Assembly: GCA_022592435.1 (NCBI GenBank)
Contig: JABYQS010000890.1
Coordinates: 1-11,602, forward strand
From: Cerioporus squamosus
Taxonomy: Eukaryota > Basidiomycota > Agaricomycetes > Polyporales > Polyporaceae
Direction: 5' to 3'
Length of the DNA stretch: 11,602 nt
Shown here: piece after piece, positions 8,161-11,602 of the stretch
Position numbering within the stretch: position 1 is the stretch's first letter
Layout of the letters: each line of letters begins with the position of its first letter
The notes under the pieces: generated by a model
Told to the model about the DNA's origin: nothing
Seen by the model: only the letters and a program-made list of their open reading frames with translations
Databases searched by the model: none
Made by a program: the position numbers and the translations under genes

Positions 8161-9817
8161 CGGCGCCCACGGTTGACCCGGTACACACTCTAGCGCATGT
8201 GCAGGTCGCGGCGGACTCTCCATCCATCTCAACGGCATTTCTTCGGCTGGTACATCATGCAAGGTATAGCATCTTCCCCCCCAGGACGCCCCCTACTTCG
8301 TATTATTCTACGGTAACATACTACACTTTAGAAGGCGGTCGGCATGGCTTTCACTTAGTCTGACAACTGTATCAATAATACTTGCACGCTGAAGATATAC
8401 ACACCACTTGACACTGGAATGTTTGTCCGAAGTCGTCCGCGGTGGCTATCGGAGCAGACGCGAGGCCCTGTGGCTAACTCATAGGTGAAGGGTGTTTTGA
8501 TCGGAGTCGTTGTGTGAAGAGAAGCGAACTTACACTTAGCCGACCGGTCTTCCGTCGCGGGGTTAAGTCTGAGATCTAAGACACGCGCCATCGCCATTCC
8601 ATACGACAACAAGCGGGATCGACGTCGACTGAGGATCTTCTATAGTAAATCATCTCGAACGGATTAGGAAAGTGCCCTTTCTATAGATGGTAAGTTGGCA
8701 TGTTCAGCTGCACAGGCTGCTCTCTTTCCTGCAGATTCACAATGTAATGGAAGTATAACTCCCTCTCTGTTGCCTGCAAGCGTTGCGGAGGCAGTCCGAG
8801 AGGGAGGGAGGCTATAGACATCGAAATCGGAGAGAGCGCCGGCCAGCGCTTGAGCTGTGGGTTCTGTCCCCGAAAGCCAATGTAGAAGCGGACCTCCAAT
8901 ACCACTTGGCGGAGTTCAAGTGTGCATTAAGTGACATGATCTCCGCTTGACCTCACGACGATGGACGGTAGCGAGCGAGTGAGACTGACGTTCAAGCTCA
9001 AGCTCGCAGTCGCTCAGATATGTAAACCCTGAAGACGGCGGCGCACGAGGGGGGGGCGCAGCCCACCCGAGTGCGCCGGTGTTATGGATCTCTGAGTAGC
9101 TCATGCACCTCGGCTTTTCCGTGACAAGGGCACGGGTAGACGCTAGTATCGAAGAGGATCACAGTAGGTCCCCGGATGCAACTTTTCATCTTCGCTGTTT
9201 CCATTCCATGCCTTACTTCTGCGACTTCCGGAACCACTACAGCATTGCTGTACCATCGCTACTTCCTGCAGGATGAGGTAGGTCTTCGTACTCGAGAGTC
9301 GATAGTGGGCGGGGGTGAGTAGATCAGTGAACCTCGCCGAGGACATGAGGCGTATAAGCGCCCGCGTTGTTAGGATACATAGTGTGACGTGACGTGACTG
9401 TCGCGTCTGTCACGCGAATTCCGACGCTCGCGTTCCGGGGCTGTCTCGCCCTGTGAGACGGAGGAAATTCCTGCGTGGAATGGAACGCTCTTTGTGTGAG
9501 ATAGCGCGAATGTTTCTGCGTCAAGAGTGACGAGGATGAGGGAGCACGGAGAGCATTGATCAGCTGGTGTATGTCACGGAAGCGCGTGTCCGGGGTCCCG
9601 GCGTGGGGGTATGTCGGGCTGGAGGTCAAGACGGCTCGCAACTCGAACCTCGTCAACTTGAACGGTGTAAATCCTCTGCGTCTCGTCTGGGGCCTTGCAG
9701 TTCACCTTGCCTTCCTTCTGAGTGTTTCTTCTTCTTCTTGACTCTTTGCCCTCTCGACTTCTTCTGAATCTGCGGCCTGCTGCCTCTTCGCTCCTTCAAC
9801 TTCGCGCTTCTAGCTCA
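8161..9817. other. 1.66-kb stretch without a convincing gene
   Basis: The first part is presumably the TAM41 3' untranslated region and the last part the promoter of the NDK-like gene. I found no protein family on either strand. The most gene-like trace is on the minus strand at 9324-9656: its middle reads RYLTQRAFHSTQEF, resembling a mitochondrial presequence, but no start codon is well placed before it and I could not assemble downstream exons. Other marks are a run of eight G at 9049-9056, a TGACGTGACGTGAC tandem at 9385-9398 and a TTC run at 9726-9739. Confidence 0.5.
9384..9398. promoter_or_regulatory. Tandem CRE-like element
   Basis: The core TGACGT occurs twice in direct tandem (GTGACGTGACGTGAC), about 420 bases upstream of the NDK-like start. 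TGACGT is the half-site and core of ATF/CREB-type bZIP regulators, which are common in fungi. Function here is inferred from the motif alone. Confidence 0.35.
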
Positions 9818-11570
9818 ATGGCACCCGTGAACATGTCTACCCTTCGTCCCCCACCCAGGCTCCCGGCGAGATACTTGGCAGCCCCGTCTCGCCCACGACG
9901 CGGACGGTCGCTATCATCAAGCACCATGCGCTCAACCACAGGTTGAGATCGAGCGGAGCATCTCGGATGCCGGTTTCGAGGTGCGCGCACGTTCTCCGCG
10001 CGGCTTGCAGCGCGTGCACTGACACTGCGCAGATTGTGAAAGAGAGGCAGATGGAGTTCGACGTCGAGACGGATCCCGACACCCTCTTCGAGCTCTTCGG
10101 GCCCGATTATGAGTCCTTTGCCGAGTGAGTGTCCCGCCTCCTGTCCGCCACTGCATTTCCTCAGCTGTCCCTTCCGCCCTTCTCCTCGCGCACGCGCAAC
10201 CAGGGCCCTGTCTGGGTTTACGTCCTCGAAACGCCGCCGCGCCGTCGAGGTCTGGCACTCTCTTATGGGCGACCCCGATCCCGAGGTCGCGCGCAAAGAT
10301 ACCCCCAACTCCATTCGCGCGCTCTACGGCATCTCCGCGGCTCAAAACGGCGTCATGGGCTCCTCCGACGCACAGACCGCTGAGATACAGATCCAGTCCA
10401 TCTTCGCGTCTTCTCCCCATTCCCCGCCACAGAGCTTCCCGACGTCGGCCAGGGCTACGGTGGCATCCCCGCAGGCTCTCTTAGATCTGTCTCCTCGTCG
10501 GTCCTCGAACAGCTGCGCACCGCGGGAGGAGGGTCGGAATACGCTGCTTCATCGCACGCGGGTGGGTCGGCGAATGGGGCTGGCAAGCCCGGGTTCAAGG
10601 CGCGAGCACTTCCCGCTACACACGCCGCCCCGGATATCGTCCCACGTATGTCCAAGGCCGCCGCACTCCGCGCTGGCATTCCCCTCGAAAGCGTCAAGCG
10701 CGCCCCGCCCACAAAGGAGCGTCTTGCACAGACGTTTGCCAACGTCCCCGGACACAAGCGTGCGGAGACGATCACTGTGGCTTCGACCGCGCCGCCAGCG
10801 GTTGCACCGAGGATGACGCGCGCCGCTTCCCTCAGGCTGGGCATTAAGCCGGAGGATAAGAAGAGGACCCCGGCGGCCAATGCTAACGGCGACAAGGCTA
10901 CCTTCGATGGAGTCCCGGGACACAAGAGGAGGGAGAGTATCGCCGTGGCCAGCACGCGCCCGCCTAGCGTGGCTCCGAGACTGAACAAGAGCGCGGCCTT
11001 GAGGCAGCAGAAGGAAGCTGCGCCTCCGTCCTCGTTCATGTGTGCGTGCTGCCTCCATACGCCAACATATGCAATTCACTCACCTTATTGATTTGCAGTC
11101 CGCCAGCCATCGTCCCAGTCTGCACCTTCCCGCTCGTCTTCGAGACAATCCTTTAGCGGCACCTCCTCGTCCCGCCCTTCCATCTCCCGTCCTCCCTCGG
11201 CCGCATCGATGACGAACGGCACGACGCGCGCCGCAACCCTCAGTCGCGCAACGTCCTCGACCGTCTCGCGTCCCGCCACCCTCAGCCGCGCCACATCTTT
11301 GACCGGCTCGCGCCCGGGACCCCGACCGTCCACCGCGCCGGTGCAAAGCCTTCTGGAGCTGTGCCGCAAGCGAATGGCGACAAGACCCCTACGCCGAAGG
11401 AGGAGGCCCCGCGAAGCCGCGCCCCCGCCCGAGCAGTCTGCAGGCACCTACCGTCGCTCCGAGGACGAACAAGAGTGCGCTGCTGAGAGCGGCGAAGATG
11501 CGGGTGTGCTGCTCTGGGGGCCCTCGGGAAAGAACCCGCTGCGCCTGCACCGCGCGCTGTACGTGCGTGA
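9818..11570 (+). CDS. NDK-like domain protein lacking the catalytic His, with basic repeat tail; four exons
   Basis: Residues about 28-150 match the nucleoside diphosphate kinase fold: TRTVAIIKHHALNHR (Lys retained), FEIVKERQMEF, GPVWVYVLERRRAVEVW, LMGDPDP, PNSIRALYGIS, QNGVMGSSDA. In true kinases the last motif is NxxHGSDS; here Met (about residue 137) replaces the phosphorylated His, so phosphotransfer by the usual mechanism is unlikely. A tail of roughly 370 residues, Ser/Ala/Pro/Arg-rich and probably disordered, follows, carrying VPGHKR repeats and TLSRATS repeats. Exons: 9818-9980, 10033-10124, 10204-11041, 11099-11570; introns 52, 79 and 57 nt. Eight indels are inferred: losses near 9850, 9944, 10204, 10417, 11340 and 11430; gains near 10231 and 11503. 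Corrected, it is 1,569 nt, 522 residues. The ATG at 9818 is chosen; 9833 is an alternative. Domain call is firm; function and the exact C terminus are uncertain. Confidence 0.82.
10735..11007 (+). repeat. Two copies of a ~35-residue VPGHKR repeat in the NDK-like tail
   Basis: Copy 1 (10735-10842) encodes FANVPGHKRAETITVAST followed by APPAVAPRMTRAASLRLG. Copy 2 (10903-11007) encodes FDGVPGHKRRESIAVAST followed by RPPSVAPRLNKSAALRQ. The end of the unit, a PR-x-x-(K/R)-(S/A)-A-x-LR motif, also occurs alone at 10639-10680 (VPRMSKAAALRAGI) and at 11453-11500 (VAPRTNKSALLRAAKM), making four copies. The repeats fix the correct frame on both sides of the inferred frameshifts. Confidence 0.85.
11236..11319 (+). 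repeat. 42-bp tandem repeat, two copies
   Basis: Two adjacent 42-base units, 11236-11277 and 11278-11319, encode TLSRATSSTVSRPA and TLSRATSLTGSRPG. They lie in the last exon of the NDK-like gene. TLSRATS contains an R-A-T/S basic-directed kinase-like context, consistent with a phosphorylated disordered tail, which is inference. Confidence 0.8.
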
Positions 11571-11602
11571 CGGGGTCTGATCTCCGAGGTCATACCAGTC
11601 GT

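Noticed and set aside
7191..8186. 331-codon minus-strand open frame
   Set aside because: It is antisense to TAM41 exons 1-3, crosses both introns, is Arg/Glu/Leu-biased as expected from the complement of GC-rich codons, and has no family motif.
1..11602. CRISPR arrays, insertion sequences, LTR or other transposon relics, rRNA
   Set aside because: I saw no regularly spaced direct repeats, terminal repeats, transposase or reverse-transcriptase motifs, or rRNA-like sequence.

Overview
The window looks like nuclear DNA of a filamentous basidiomycete, most likely an Agaricomycete. The evidence is fairly GC-rich coding sequence split by many short GT-AG introns (about 42-79 nt, several with CTNAC-type branch sites), a fungus-specific mitochondrial protein (Pet127), and an ARL8 gene, which budding yeast lacks. 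There is no bacterial operon structure, CRISPR array, phage, or recognisable transposon.

Layout: (1) 1-889, no recognisable gene. (2) 890-2005, + strand: the proteasome ubiquitin receptor Rpn13/ADRM1, five exons. (3) 2232-3389, - strand: an ARL8 small GTPase with twelve tiny exons, tail-to-tail with RPN13. (4) 3390-3736: a compact divergent promoter. (5) 3737-6097, + strand: PET127, a mitochondrial RNA-processing factor of the PD-(D/E)XK nuclease fold, nine exons. (6) 6098-6726: spacer with a small CAC-rich repeat. (7) 6727-8160, + strand: TAM41, mitochondrial CDP-diacylglycerol synthase, three exons, intact. (8) 8161-9817: no convincing gene. (9) 9818-11570, + strand: a nucleoside-diphosphate-kinase-like protein whose catalytic His is replaced by Met, followed by a long basic, Ser/Pro-rich tail with internal repeats.

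These are mostly conserved housekeeping genes, not one pathway. PET127 and TAM41 are adjacent, co-oriented, and both act in mitochondria (RNA maturation; cardiolipin precursor synthesis). RPN13 acts in the proteasome and ARL8 in lysosome/vacuole traffic.

The strongest unexplained pattern is damage to reading frames. By aligning exon phases with conserved protein motifs I infer about 19 single-base indels (about 15 losses, 4 gains), mostly in short homopolymers, spread over RPN13 (4), ARL8 (1), PET127 (6) and the NDK-like gene (8). With them corrected, every gene totals a whole number of codons and keeps its motifs and splice sites. This looks like unpolished long-read sequence, not gene death. 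TAM41, with 1.3 kb of coding sequence, carries none. I found no clearly new biological system; the best biological leads are the catalytically altered NDK-like repeat protein and the extremely intron-dense ARL8.
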